From positions 373,238-437,237 of the forward strand of contig NZ_LMDB01000033.1 of the NCBI RefSeq assembly GCF_001425005.1: DNA of 64,000 nucleotides, in the 5' to 3' direction. The position numbers and the translations under genes were made by a program. Below are positions 9,532-18,626 of this stretch, in pieces. This DNA comes from Duganella sp. Root336D2. GTDB lineage: Bacteria; Pseudomonadota; Gammaproteobacteria; Burkholderiales; Burkholderiaceae_D. Each line of letters opens with the position of its first letter. Position 1 is the first letter of the stretch. Under the pieces are notes generated by a model. The model saw nothing but the letters and a program-made list of their open reading frames with translations. It was not told where the DNA came from and ran no database searches.

Positions 9532-10647
9532 TTAACGCTGGCCGAGGCGGGTTTCGCCGAACAGGTTTTTCATTTCCCGGGGCTGGGAGCGCCAGTACTG
9601 CGGCGGTGCAGCAACCTGGGCGCCCAGCGCGGCGGCCGCATGCCATGGCCAGCGCGGGTTGTACAGCATGGCGCGCGCCAGGCCCACCATGTCGGCCTGG
9701 CTGTTGGCAATGATCGCTTCGGCGTGCAGCGGCTCGGTGATCAGTCCCACGCCGATGGTCGGCAAGCCTGTTTCGGCCTTGATGCGCTGCGCAAAATGGA
9801 CCTGGTAGCCCGGGCCGAGCGGGATTTGCTGCAGCGGCGAGACGCCGCCGCTGGAGACGTGGATAAAGTCGGCGCCGCGCTGTTTCAACTGCTGCGCCAG
9901 CGCCACGCTTTGCTCGATGTCCCAGCCGTCCTCGACCCAATCCGAGGCCGACAGGCGCATGCCGATCGCCACTTCGCGCGGCAGCGCTGCGCGCACGGCA
10001 TCGAACACCTCGAGCGGGAAGCGCATGCGGTTTTCCAGCGCGCCGCCGTACTGGTCGCTGCGCTGGTTGGCCAGCGGCGACAGGAACTGGTGCAGCAGGT
10101 AGCCGTGGGCGCCGTGCAGTTCGATGGCTTCGATGCCGAGGGCATGCACGCGCAAAGCGGCGTTCACGAAATCGGCTTTGACCTTGGCCAGCCCGGCATC
10201 GTCGAGCGCCAGCGGCGCGGGATCGGAGGCCGCATGCGGCAGCGCCGAAGGGGCGACCGTCTGCCAGCCGCCGCCCTGCCCCGGCGGCAATGCCTGCCCG
10301 CCTTCGAATGGCGGTGCGCTGGAAGCCTTGCGCCCCGCGTGGGCCAGCTGCACGGCGAGCCTGATTGGCGAGTGGCGGCGGATCGCCTGCACGACGGGTG
10401 CAAGGGCCTGCCGGTGTGCGTCGGACCACAGCCCGAGGTCGGCCGGCGAAATGCGGCCTTCGGGAGAAATCGCGGTCGCTTCCAGGATCAGCAGGCCGGC
10501 GCCCGATAGCGCCAGGTGGCCGTAGTGGATCATGTGCCAGTCGGCCGCAAGGCCTTCACTGGCGCAGTATTGGCACATGGGCGCGATGGCGATGCGGTTC
10601 GCCAGTTCCAGCCGGCCCAGTGCATAAGGGGAGAACAGGTGGCTCAT
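9532..10647 (-). CDS. NADH:flavin oxidoreductase / old yellow enzyme (XenA/YqjM type)
   Basis: FMN-dependent TIM-barrel ene-reductase of 371 residues from the ATG at 10647. Seen: 'NRIAIAPMCQY' with C25 and Y27 (the Cys that tunes the flavin in YqjM/XenA enzymes), 'LAHAGRK' near 101-107, the catalytic pair H178 and H181 in 'ELHGAHGYLLHQF', and 'RSDQYGGALENRMRFPLE' near 196-213. It would reduce C=C bonds of unsaturated carbonyls or nitro compounds with NADPH. Upstream in-frame codons exist to 10701, but the family N-terminus begins at this ATG. The ribosome binding site is poor. Confidence 0.9.
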   Translation of the reverse strand: MSHLFSPYALGRLELANRIAIAPMCQYCASEGLAADWHMIHYGHLALSGAGLLILEATAISPEGRISPADLGLWSDAHRQALAPVVQAIRRHSPIRLAVQLAHAGRKASSAPPFEGGQALPPGQGGGWQTVAPSALPHAASDPAPLALDDAGLAKVKADFVNAALRVHALGIEAIELHGAHGYLLHQFLSPLANQRSDQYGGALENRMRFPLEVFDAVRAALPREVAIGMRLSASDWVEDGWDIEQSVALAQQLKQRGADFIHVSSGGVSPLQQIPLGPGYQVHFAQRIKAETGLPTIGVGLITEPLHAEAIIANSQADMVGLARAMLYNPRWPWHAAAALGAQVAAPPQYWRSQPREMKNLFGETRLGQR

Positions 10648-10752
10648 AAAGTTACAAGTACTTACTATTGATACAGGCTTACGCCTAGCTTGGCGCGGCA
10701 TGCATTGGTAACCTGCGAAGCATGCAAAACCGCTACTGAGAAGGAGCCAGCC

Positions 10753-10866
10753 ATGTACCGTAAAATCCCGACCGTGTCGTCCCGCTTCAATCCAATGAAA
10801 GCGATCTCAGTGAGCGTGCTCCTGTTGACCATGGCAGCGACCTACGCCCTGCAGGTCAGCATTTAA
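10753..10866 (+). CDS. Small 37-residue putative membrane protein
   Basis: A short frame of 37 residues beginning MYRKIPTVSS. An AAGGAG site 6 bases before the ATG is among the best in the window. Residues 1-17 are basic and polar, and residues 18-36 form one hydrophobic segment (ISVSVLLLTMAATYALQVSI), the layout of a single-span small membrane protein. It ends TAA at 10864-10866 and overlaps by four bases the 3' end of the convergent DUF1993 gene. Function unknown; the argument for it being real is the ribosome binding site plus the clean amphipathic layout. Confidence 0.5.
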   Translation: MYRKIPTVSSRFNPMKAISVSVLLLTMAATYALQVSI

Positions 10867-11375
10867 CCCTGGTAAGGACCCAGGTAGTCGATCTTGCCGA
10901 TCTTGACGCCCTGGTTGCGAAGGATGTCGTGCAGCGTCACGACATGGAAGTAGAAGTTCGGCAGCGCGAAAGTCAGCATATAGCTCTCGCCAGTGAAGGT
11001 TGGCTTGAAACTGCCGAAACTCAGTGCCACCTCTTTCGTTTCGCTGTTCGCGAAATGCTCTTCCCCCACGCTTTCAATGTAGGCGATCGTATTCGCAATG
11101 CGCTCCTGCAGCTGCTCGAAACTGGCTTCGTTGTCGGGGAATTTCGGCGCGGCGATACCGCTCAGGCGTTCAATGGATAGTTTGCTGGTATCGCTGGCGC
11201 GCTGTACCTGTGCGGTCAGCGGCAGCATGTCGTCGGCCAGGCGGGCCGACAGCAGCGTTTCCGGGACTTTGCCGGTTTCCTCGGCGTGGGCCTGCGCCTT
11301 GCGCAGCAGGCTCGCCATCACGTTCAGGCCGCGCACGAAAACGGGCGCGGAAACTTTATACATGGACAGGGACAT
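10863..11375 (-). CDS. DUF1993 family protein
   Basis: Soluble protein of 170 residues resembling the DUF1993 family: N-terminal 'APVFVRGLNVMASLLRKAQAHAE', a central 'ADDMLPLTAQVQRASD' and a C-terminal 'PNFYFHVVTLHDILRNQGVKIGKIDYLG'. These proteins are all-alpha and resemble DinB-like four-helix bundles, but no activity is established. No signal peptide or membrane segment. It stands alone on the minus strand, 46 bases from the astE stop. No function is proposed. Confidence 0.85.
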   Translation of the reverse strand: MSLSMYKVSAPVFVRGLNVMASLLRKAQAHAEETGKVPETLLSARLADDMLPLTAQVQRASDTSKLSIERLSGIAAPKFPDNEASFEQLQERIANTIAYIESVGEEHFANSETKEVALSFGSFKPTFTGESYMLTFALPNFYFHVVTLHDILRNQGVKIGKIDYLGPYQG

Positions 11376-11421
11376 GCGCTACTCCTTTCCGGTGGGTGTC
11401 CGGGAAGTGTAGCGCAATCCT

Positions 11422-12411
11422 TCAATTGACGCGTGTGACCATCAATCCGGCCCGCAGGCCGATGCGAACGTCGGGGTTGGGGAAGACCACCAGTTCTTCA
11501 TCGTGCTGCACGGTGTAGACGGTGTCGCCGTCGCGGGCGATCTCGTCGCCCTTCTTCAGCGCGGTGAAGTTCTGCGTTTCTTTGCCGAAGGCCATCTTGA
11601 AGTTGTCGCTCAGCTTGATGATGTTTTGGGCAACCTTGAAGACGTGCGGTTCGCTGGCGCCTTGCGCCGGGGCTTTGCCGCGCAGCAGGCGCTCCAGCGC
11701 CAGCCTGGCGTCCTCGAACTGGGTGAGGTCGTTCTGGCCCAGGGTGCCGATTCGGCCCAGCTCAATCGTGGTGCCGGCGGCGGCGTGGTGCTCGGCGCTG
11801 TAATAGCTGTAAGTGCCGGCCGACGATGGGTTCATGATGATGGCGCCGATGGCGGCCTCGCCCAGCCAGCCGACCAGTTGCCGTTTCGCGTCGTCTGCGA
11901 CCAGGTCGGGGACGATGGCGAAGGTCGGGTACAGGCTGGGGCGGATTGCGGTGTGCAGGTCGAGGTGCCAGCGTTCTTTGCCGGCGCCGGCGAAGAATTC
12001 GCTGGTCGCTGCAATCATCACGTCGGCGCGGGCGGCTTCGGCGGTGCCGGCCAGGGCGCCGCGTTCAGCGCGGAACATGCGGTTCAGGTCTGCATCGATG
12101 AAGCGCCTGGCCTGGCGGATGGCGCCGATGTTGCCGACGCAGAGCATCAGGTCGACCTGCAGCGCCTGCGGGTCTTGCGCCAGGGCGTCGAGCAGGTAGG
12201 CTACCAGCTCGATTGGTCCGGTTTCGTCGCCGTGCACGCCGACCGAGACCAGCACTGCTGGGCGGCCGGGCTGCTGGCTGCGAATCGTGAGGATACCGTC
12301 GGCGGGTTGGGCCACCTTGAAGCCGGCGGAGGTGAAGCGGGTTGCTACCGCGCTGAAGTCGGCTTCAGCGAGGGCGCGCACTGCGGGGGGGATCGTTTGA
12401 TTATCTGCCAT
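11422..12411 (-). CDS. astE: Succinylglutamate desuccinylase
   Basis: Zinc hydrolase of 329 residues that splits N-succinylglutamate into succinate and glutamate, the last step of arginine catabolism by the AST pathway. Seen: metal site H60-x-x-E63 in 'GVHGDETGPIEL', 'DADLNRMFR' near 106-114 (substrate carboxylate binding) and H153 in 'WHLDLHTAIRPS'. It is the most distal gene of the pathway here, separated from the rest by the glutamate dehydrogenase gene and by a palindrome at 12456-12480. Length matches the family (about 320-330). Confidence 0.95.
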   Translation of the reverse strand: MADNQTIPPAVRALAEADFSAVATRFTSAGFKVAQPADGILTIRSQQPGRPAVLVSVGVHGDETGPIELVAYLLDALAQDPQALQVDLMLCVGNIGAIRQARRFIDADLNRMFRAERGALAGTAEAARADVMIAATSEFFAGAGKERWHLDLHTAIRPSLYPTFAIVPDLVADDAKRQLVGWLGEAAIGAIIMNPSSAGTYSYYSAEHHAAAGTTIELGRIGTLGQNDLTQFEDARLALERLLRGKAPAQGASEPHVFKVAQNIIKLSDNFKMAFGKETQNFTALKKGDEIARDGDTVYTVQHDEELVVFPNPDVRIGLRAGLMVTRVN

Positions 12412-12455
12412 TCTTTGTTGCTGTTACTTTCTGCTCCGCTAAAACCGGGAAACCA

Positions 12456-12480
12456 GTGTCAGACCCGCAGGGTCTGACAC
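12456..12480. repeat. REP-like palindrome (GTCAGACCC core) between gdhB and astE
   Basis: Perfect 11-bp inverted repeat with arms 12456-12466 and 12470-12480 and a 3-base loop. The core GTGTCAGACCC recurs, with small changes, in the composite element at 22.2 kb. Both copies are preceded by a similar flank (AAAACCGG[G/T]AAACC, here 12440-12454). There is no T-run, so it is more likely a repeated extragenic palindrome than a simple terminator. Confidence 0.7.
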
Positions 12481-12519
12481 TTATACGCGGCGGCCGCATA
12501 CTTGATTGAGGGACGGGTT

Positions 12520-15500
12520 TCAGGCCGCCATGCCAACCGCGTTGACCGCCTCCGACAACGCCCACACATCCAGCATCGCCTGCTCCAGGTCCGCCGACGC
12601 TGCATAGCCGGACAGGCCCAGGGTGCAGGTCACCAGCTCGACCGCCTCGGCCGCGTCATGGCCGTTGGTGGCGCGTGCCAGCACCTGCGACAGCAACTTC
12701 TGCTGCGTGCGGCGCAAGGCTTGCTGCGCGTAGCTGCGCAAATGTTCCTGCGACTTCGACGTGGCCGGCAGCTTGAGGCCGCGTTCCAGCGTATCGATAC
12801 CCGCCTGCGAACGCAGGGCCATGCCAACCGCCAGGAAGCCCGGCAGGTCCATGCCCGCAGGACGCTTGACCGACAGCGCCGCGAATACGAATGCCGCCAC
12901 GCCTTCCAGCGCATCGACCGCATTCCATGCCTGCACGAACTCGGCGCGCAGGCCGCTGTGGGTGGCAGCTTCCGACTGTACGTCGGCAGCCATCTTGCGC
13001 ACGGTGGCAGGATCGGCGAACAGCCTGGTCAGCTCGGCAATGCCGGCGCCGCGCAGCTGGTCTTTCGACACGCCCAGCGCGCCTTCCATCACCGCCTTCA
13101 GCATGGCGCGGGTGCGGGCATCGACGCGCATCGCTACATTGCGCGGCACATTCAGTGCGTCGGCATCCAGGGTGTCGAAGATCGGCGCCAGGTCCAGCGC
13201 CGACCATGCCTGGCCCCAGGCCAGGATCACATCCTGTTCGGAGCCGTTGCTGGCAGCCGCCAGGTCGCGGATCATCAATGGGCCGCAGCGGTTCACCACT
13301 TCGTTCGCCAGTACGGTCGCCAGGATGGCGTTCGACAACGGATGGTTCAGCGGCGGACGGGTTGCCACCAGTTGCTCAGGGAAGTAAGGCCGCAGCACCT
13401 TTTCCGCCCAGCTTTCATCCGTCAGCGGCAGCGCCGACAGCAGGCGCTTGTAGCGGTTCTTCACGTTGGCGATGACAACCGCCAGCTCCGGCGTCGTCAG
13501 GCCGCGGCCATCGGCCTTGCGGCGCGCCAGTTCGGCCACGCTTGGCAGGTGCTCCAGCTCCCGCGACAGTGCGCCTTCCTCTTCCAGGTCGGCGATCAGG
13601 TCGGCGTAGCCGTCCTGCACATGCGCTTCCGACTGGGCCTGGAATTCGCGTACCAGCAAACGGGTTTGCTGCGTGTTGTCGCGCAGGACCAGGCGCTCGA
13701 CTTCCATGGTCATGTCGTTCAGCAGCTGGTTACGCGCCGCCTCCGTGGTCTGGCCCGCGTTCACTTCCACGTCCAGCCACATCTTGCAGTTCACTTCGTG
13801 GTCGGAGCAATCCACGCCGGCCGAGTTGTCGATCGCGTCGGTGAAGATGCGGCCGCCGGCCAGCGCGAATTCGATCCGGCCGGCCTGGGTCGCGCCCAGG
13901 TTGCCGCCTTCCGATACGACCTTGCAGCGCAGCTCATTGCCGCTGACCCGGATATTGTCGTTGGCGCGGTCTTTCACCTGCGCATGGGTTTCGGTCGAAG
14001 ACTTGATGTAGGTACCGATGCCGCCGTTGTAGAACAGGTCCACAGGCGCCAGCAGGATGCGGTGCATCAGCTCTTCCGGCGTCAGCGAGGTTTCCGCGAT
14101 GTCCAGCGCGGCGCGGATTTCAGGCGACAGCTCGATGGTACGGGCGGTACGCGGGAACACACCGCCGCCCTTCGAGATCAGGTCCTTGCTGTAGTCCTCC
14201 CACGAGGAGCGCGGCAGCGCGAACATGCGCTGGCGTTCGGCGAACGATTTCGCGGTATCCGGATTCGGGTCGAGGAAGATGTGGCGGTGGTCGAAGGCCG
14301 CCAGCAGCTTGATCTGGTTCGACAGCAGCACGCCGTTGCCGAACACGTCGCCCGACATATCGCCCACGCCCACCACGGTGAACGGGGTGGTGTTCATGTC
14401 GTGGCCCATCTCGTAGAAGTGGCGCTTGACCGCTTCGAACGCGCCCTTGGCGGTGATGCCCATTTTCTTGTGGTCATAGCCGTTGGAGCCGCCGGACGCA
14501 AACGCGTCGCCCAGCCAGAAGCCGCGCTTGACCGCAATACTGTTGGCGATGTCGGAGAAAGTTGCGGTGCCCTTGTCGGCAGCCACCACCAGGTACGGGT
14601 CGTCGTTGTCGTAGCGGACGGTGTCTTCAGGCGCAACAATCCTGCCCAGCACGCGGTTGTCGGTCATTTCCAGCAGGCTGGCGATGAACAAACGGTAGAC
14701 TGCTTCGCCTTCCGCAGCAATCACGTCGCGCGGCGCGTCTTTCGGCATCTGCTTGCAGACGAAGCCGCCCTTCGCGCCGGCAGGCACGATCACGGCGTTC
14801 TTCACCATCTGCGCCTTCACCAGGCCCAGGACTTCAGTGCGGTAGTCCTCCATGCGGTCCGACCAGCGCAGGCCGCCGCGGGCGACCGGGCCGCCGCGCA
14901 GGTGCACGCCTTCGAAGCGGCGCGAGAACACATAGATCTCGCGGAACGGACGCGGTTCCGGTACCAGGTGCAGGTTGCTGGTGTCGAACTTGAAGATGAT
15001 CTTGTCGCCCTGGCCTGCGTTCTGGAAGTAGTTGGTGCGCAGGGTCGCCAGCATCAGGTCGATCATGGCCGCGAAGATCACTTCGGAGTCGGCGTGGTTG
15101 ATCGAAGACAGGCGGCCCTTGATGGCCAGCAGCTTGTCCCTGGCGGCGGTGCGGGTTGCTTCCGGCAGCGCCGGGTCGAAGCGCTCTTTCCACGCGTCGA
15201 CCAGCTCCTTCACCAGCGCCGGGTGGCGGCGCAGGATTTCCGCCATGTAGCGCACGGTGAACTGGGTGCCGGCCTGGCGCCAGTAGCTCATGTAGGCACG
15301 CACCAGCTGCACTTCGCGCAGGCGCAGGCCGCCCTCAACGACCAGGCCATTCAGGCGGCCGTCTTCGGCTTCGTTGTTGAACAGGGCGTTGAACAGGTCT
15401 TCCGCCACTTGCACCACGCCAGGGCGCGACAGCTCAAGCGCGCTTTGGGCATCGACTGCCAGGCTGGTCACGTAGTGCTTCTTGCCGTCCGCAGTGCGGA

Positions 15501-17220
15501 TGGTGTGGGCGGATTCGCGCTCGATGGCGACACCGGCGTTATGCAGCGCCGGCAGGATCGACGACAGTGCAGGCACGCGGTCCACCGAATACAGGCGGAT
15601 GGTGGTGGAAGCGTTGCTGTCCGAAGGCAGTTCGACGCGCACTGCGACGCGCTCGTCCACGCCGTTGCGCAGGATCTTGTCCAGGTCGTGGAAGGCCACT
15701 GCTGGCGGCGTTGCGGCCACATAGTCGACCGGCAAGGTGGAGCACAGCTTGCGCAGGCTGTTGCGCAGAGGCTCTTCGCCGACCTTGTCGGCCAGTTCGG
15801 AGAACTGGTCATGCCAGCCGTCCAGCACCGTCAGCAGTGGACGCTGGATATCGCTTTCCAGGTCCAGCGGGTAGCGCGCGGCGTGGGCGATCAGGTACAG
15901 GCGCGCCAGCGGGCCGTCCGACACCAGGGTTTGCGAGCTGACGTGGGTGGCGCCCGAGCTTTCCTGCAGGGCGCGCGCCAGTGCGTGCGCCACGGAAGCG
16001 GAGTAGCGTTCGCGCGGCAGGTAGACCAGCACGTTCAGGTGGCGGGCGTAGACGTCGCGGCGGGCAAAGACTTTGGCGCGCGGCTGCTTGTACAGCGACA
16101 CCACGGCGCCGCAGACTTCAGCCAGCCATTCCGGTTCCGCTTCCAGCGCTTCGGTGCGCGGCAGCGATTCCAGGATCTCGATGAATTTCTCGGCGCGGAA
16201 ACCGGTCTCGCGCACCCCTGCGATTTTCAGCACTTGAGCGATGCGGCCGCGCGCGAACGGCAGGCGGGCCAGCGGCGTCAGGTTGGCGGCACGGGTGAAC
16301 AGGCCGACGAAGCAGTGCTCGCCCAGGATGGCGCCCTTGCCGTCGGTGTGGCGCACGCCGATGAAGTCCAGCGACTGGTCGCGGTGCAGGGTGCCGCCCA
16401 CGTCGGCCTTGACGATCGACAGTGTGTGGGCGCGCTTGGACAGGGTGTCGAAGTCGCCAGGGATATTGGCCAGGCAAGTGCCATAGATCGGGTGCGCGGT
16501 GTCCTGCAGCACGCCGATGCGGCTAGCGATGTCGCGTTCCAGTTCGCGCGCGCCCGGCTTCACCTGGTAGTAGGCGTAGCCGTGCACTTCGAAGCCTTCG
16601 TCGCGGGCCCACTGCAGGAAGGCTGCTACTTCCTGGCCCTCTTCGCCATGGCCTGCGGAGTCGGTGGCGACGGCAGTGAAGCGCTCCTTCATTGCGGCCT
16701 GGTCGCGCTTCACAATGGCGGCGTCGCGCGCCACCATTTCGATGCGCTCGGTCAGCTCTTTCAGTGCGCCGTCTTCCAGCTTTTCGGACAGCAGGCACAG
16801 GACCATGGATTCGAGCTTGTCGCCTTTCTGGCCGACTGCTTCCACCGAACCGTCGGCAGCGCGGCGCACCGGCAGCACGGCATTCAGCACGCCGTTGGAG
16901 CCGACGCGCAGTTTGCGCAGGGCGATCACGATGGAGTCGACCAGGTAAGGCATGTCGTCGTTGACGATCAGCAGCGCGGTAGCGTGGCCGCCGCGTGCTT
17001 CCTGGTATTGGAGCTTGGCGATCTGGCAGCCGGTACCGGTGCGCTTGGCCAGCTGGGTGAAACCTTCCACAAGGACCGGGGCCAGGCTGCCGGGGGACAG
17101 GTCGGCCAGGTCTTCATCGTCGAGGGAGCCGAGCCAGGCTTCGATCAGTTGTGCAATCGGGCCGCTGGCTTTGACCAGTTCGAGCGTTTGCTTGCGCAAC
17201 TCTTGTGGCATTTGTTTCAT
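12520..17220 (-). CDS. gdhB: NAD-specific glutamate dehydrogenase, large (about 180 kDa) type
   Basis: Very large dehydrogenase of 1566 residues that oxidises glutamate to 2-oxoglutarate and ammonia with NAD. The catalytic core is in the second half: 'VARGGLRWSDRMEDYRTEVLGL' and 'VPAGAKGGFVCKQ' bind substrate, followed by a Rossmann region with 'VVGVGDMSGDVFGNG'. The first 700 residues form the ACT-like regulatory domains of this class. The ATG at 17220 has GGAGAAG in front of it; a TTG at 17232 is in frame but lies on top of that site. It sits inside the arginine succinyltransferase block, between astB and astE, where it would consume the glutamate the pathway releases. A hairpin with a T-run at 17243-17269 lies just upstream. 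Confidence 0.94.
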   Translation of the reverse strand: MKQMPQELRKQTLELVKASGPIAQLIEAWLGSLDDEDLADLSPGSLAPVLVEGFTQLAKRTGTGCQIAKLQYQEARGGHATALLIVNDDMPYLVDSIVIALRKLRVGSNGVLNAVLPVRRAADGSVEAVGQKGDKLESMVLCLLSEKLEDGALKELTERIEMVARDAAIVKRDQAAMKERFTAVATDSAGHGEEGQEVAAFLQWARDEGFEVHGYAYYQVKPGARELERDIASRIGVLQDTAHPIYGTCLANIPGDFDTLSKRAHTLSIVKADVGGTLHRDQSLDFIGVRHTDGKGAILGEHCFVGLFTRAANLTPLARLPFARGRIAQVLKIAGVRETGFRAEKFIEILESLPRTEALEAEPEWLAEVCGAVVSLYKQPRAKVFARRDVYARHLNVLVYLPRERYSASVAHALARALQESSGATHVSSQTLVSDGPLARLYLIAHAARYPLDLESDIQRPLLTVLDGWHDQFSELADKVGEEPLRNSLRKLCSTLPVDYVAATPPAVAFHDLDKILRNGVDERVAVRVELPSDSNASTTIRLYSVDRVPALSSILPALHNAGVAIERESAHTIRTADGKKHYVTSLAVDAQSALELSRPGVVQVAEDLFNALFNNEAEDGRLNGLVVEGGLRLREVQLVRAYMSYWRQAGTQFTVRYMAEILRRHPALVKELVDAWKERFDPALPEATRTAARDKLLAIKGRLSSINHADSEVIFAAMIDLMLATLRTNYFQNAGQGDKIIFKFDTSNLHLVPEPRPFREIYVFSRRFEGVHLRGGPVARGGLRWSDRMEDYRTEVLGLVKAQMVKNAVIVPAGAKGGFVCKQMPKDAPRDVIAAEGEAVYRLFIASLLEMTDNRVLGRIVAPEDTVRYDNDDPYLVVAADKGTATFSDIANSIAVKRGFWLGDAFASGGSNGYDHKKMGITAKGAFEAVKRHFYEMGHDMNTTPFTVVGVGDMSGDVFGNGVLLSNQIKLLAAFDHRHIFLDPNPDTAKSFAERQRMFALPRSSWEDYSKDLISKGGGVFPRTARTIELSPEIRAALDIAETSLTPEELMHRILLAPVDLFYNGGIGTYIKSSTETHAQVKDRANDNIRVSGNELRCKVVSEGGNLGATQAGRIEFALAGGRIFTDAIDNSAGVDCSDHEVNCKMWLDVEVNAGQTTEAARNQLLNDMTMEVERLVLRDNTQQTRLLVREFQAQSEAHVQDGYADLIADLEEEGALSRELEHLPSVAELARRKADGRGLTTPELAVVIANVKNRYKRLLSALPLTDESWAEKVLRPYFPEQLVATRPPLNHPLSNAILATVLANEVVNRCGPLMIRDLAAASNGSEQDVILAWGQAWSALDLAPIFDTLDADALNVPRNVAMRVDARTRAMLKAVMEGALGVSKDQLRGAGIAELTRLFADPATVRKMAADVQSEAATHSGLRAEFVQAWNAVDALEGVAAFVFAALSVKRPAGMDLPGFLAVGMALRSQAGIDTLERGLKLPATSKSQEHLRSYAQQALRRTQQKLLSQVLARATNGHDAAEAVELVTCTLGLSGYAASADLEQAMLDVWALSEAVNAVGMAA

Positions 17221-17242
17221 CTGCTTCTCCAATAACAGTTGT

Positions 17243-17269
17243 AAAAAATGGGGACGTACCCCATTTTTT
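17243..17269. terminator. Hairpin with T-runs on both sides, between astB and gdhB
   Basis: An 11-bp perfect stem (A6-TGGGG / CCCCA-T6) with loop ACGTA. Reading on the minus strand it is a GC stem followed by six T, so it can act as a rho-independent terminator or attenuator after astB and before gdhB. The GGGACGTACCCC core matches the hairpin at 36052-36089, so it may also be a repeated element. Confidence 0.6.
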
Positions 17270-17274
17270 GTTTC

Positions 17275-18618
17275 TTATTCCAGATCGTAGAGGCCTGGTA
17301 GGCCGAGGATCTGTTCCAGCTCTTTCAATGCGGTATGCACTTCGACAGCCAATTGCGGATCTGCTAAATCTTTTGGTTCCAAATGGTCGCGGTAGTGTTT
17401 CTCGACCCATGCGACCAGGCTATGGTACAGCGTTTCGGTCATCACCACACCCTGGTGCATGGCGCCCGCTTCCGCCTCGGTCAGGGCCACGCGCAGGCGC
17501 AGGCAGGCAGGTCCGCCGCCGTTGCGCATCGACTGGCGCAGGTCGAAGTGGATCAGTTCATTCACCGGGCCGCCGGAGGCAAGCAGCTGCTCCAGGAAGG
17601 CCGCAACGGCCGGGATCTCCTGGCATTCGTGCGGCGTGACCAGGGCCATCTTGCCATCCGGCTTGGACAGCAACTGGGTGTTGAACAGGTAGGAGGAAAC
17701 CGCATCGGCCACCGATACTTCGGCGGTTGGCACGCGAATCGCAACCAGCTCGGCGCCAACGCCCTGCATCGCTGCGCGGATCGCAGCCAGCGCGGCCTGC
17801 TCATCGGCGAACGCCTGCTCGTGGTAGAACAGCACATTGCCATTGCCCACGGCGATCACGTCATTGTGGAACACACCCTGGTCGATCACGTCCGGGTTTT
17901 GCTGCACGAACACGCAGCGCGCGGGATCAAGGCCATGCAGGCGCGCCACAGCCTTCGACGCTTCCAGCGTATGGCGGGCCGGGAATTTCTTCGGCGCCGG
18001 AGCGCTCGGATCGAATTCCACGCGGCCGTAGACGAACAGCTCCACGGCCGGATTGCCATGCTGGTCGCACAGGCGCGTATGGTTGGCCGCGCCTTCATCG
18101 CCAAAGGCCGGTGTGCCAGGGAGGGCGTCGTGCACCGCGAAGAAACGCTCATCCTTGAAAATGGCACGCAGCGCGCGGGCCGATTGGACGTGCTCGAAGG
18201 CGCGGTGCAGCTTGTTGTTCAGGTTTGCCGCGGTGAAGTGCACACGGCCATCCCTGGTGTCGGCCGACGGGCTGACGGTGGCGGCGTTTGCGGTCCACAT
18301 CGGCGAGGCCGAATAGGCGCAGGCCAGCACCACCGGCGAATCGTTGTACGCCTGGGCGATCACCTCGGCTTCGGTGCCGGCGTAGCCCAGGCTGCGCAGC
18401 AGGCGGAAATTCGGGCGATCCTGCGGCGGCAGCAGCGCCTGCGCGAAACCGCGCTTGGCCAGTTCGCGCATCTTGGCCAGGCCCTGCAGGGCAGCCTGTT
18501 TCGGATTGGACGCGCTCTTGACGTTGCTGAAGGAGGCGACGTTACCGAACGACAGGCCGGCGTAGTTGTGCGACGGCCCAACCAAGCCGTCGAAGTTGTA
18601 TTCGCGTGCAGTAGGCAT
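17275..18618 (-). CDS. astB: N-succinylarginine dihydrolase
   Basis: Second enzyme of the AST pathway, converting N2-succinylarginine into N2-succinylornithine, CO2 and two ammonia. With the ATG at 18618 it has 447 residues, the usual family length. Seen: N-terminal '[19 protein letters not shown]', '[18 protein letters not shown]' around the active site, and the catalytic cysteine in '[13 protein letters not shown]' near residue 365. The start at 18618 is chosen because TGAGG lies 6 bases ahead of it; an ATG at 18624 sits directly against that site. The astD stop is only a few bases upstream, so the two are co-transcribed. Confidence 0.95.
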   Translation of the reverse strand: MPTAREYNFDGLVGPSHNYAGLSFGNVASFSNVKSASNPKQAALQGLAKMRELAKRGFAQALLPPQDRPNFRLLRSLGYAGTEAEVIAQAYNDSPVVLACAYSASPMWTANAATVSPSADTRDGRVHFTAANLNNKLHRAFEHVQSARALRAIFKDERFFAVHDALPGTPAFGDEGAANHTRLCDQHGNPAVELFVYGRVEFDPSAPAPKKFPARHTLEASKAVARLHGLDPARCVFVQQNPDVIDQGVFHNDVIAVGNGNVLFYHEQAFADEQAALAAIRAAMQGVGAELVAIRVPTAEVSVADAVSSYLFNTQLLSKPDGKMALVTPHECQEIPAVAAFLEQLLASGGPVNELIHFDLRQSMRNGGGPACLRLRVALTEAEAGAMHQGVVMTETLYHSLVAWVEKHYRDHLEPKDLADPQLAVEVHTALKELEQILGLPGLYDLE

Positions 18619-18626
18619 GGCCATCC

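Noticed and set aside
12502-17235. A 1577-residue open frame on the plus strand antisense to gdhB
   Set aside because: Its translation is rich in His, Gln, Arg, Val and Ala without any domain, as expected for the complement of a long GC-rich gene. The minus strand encodes a clear glutamate dehydrogenase over the same span.
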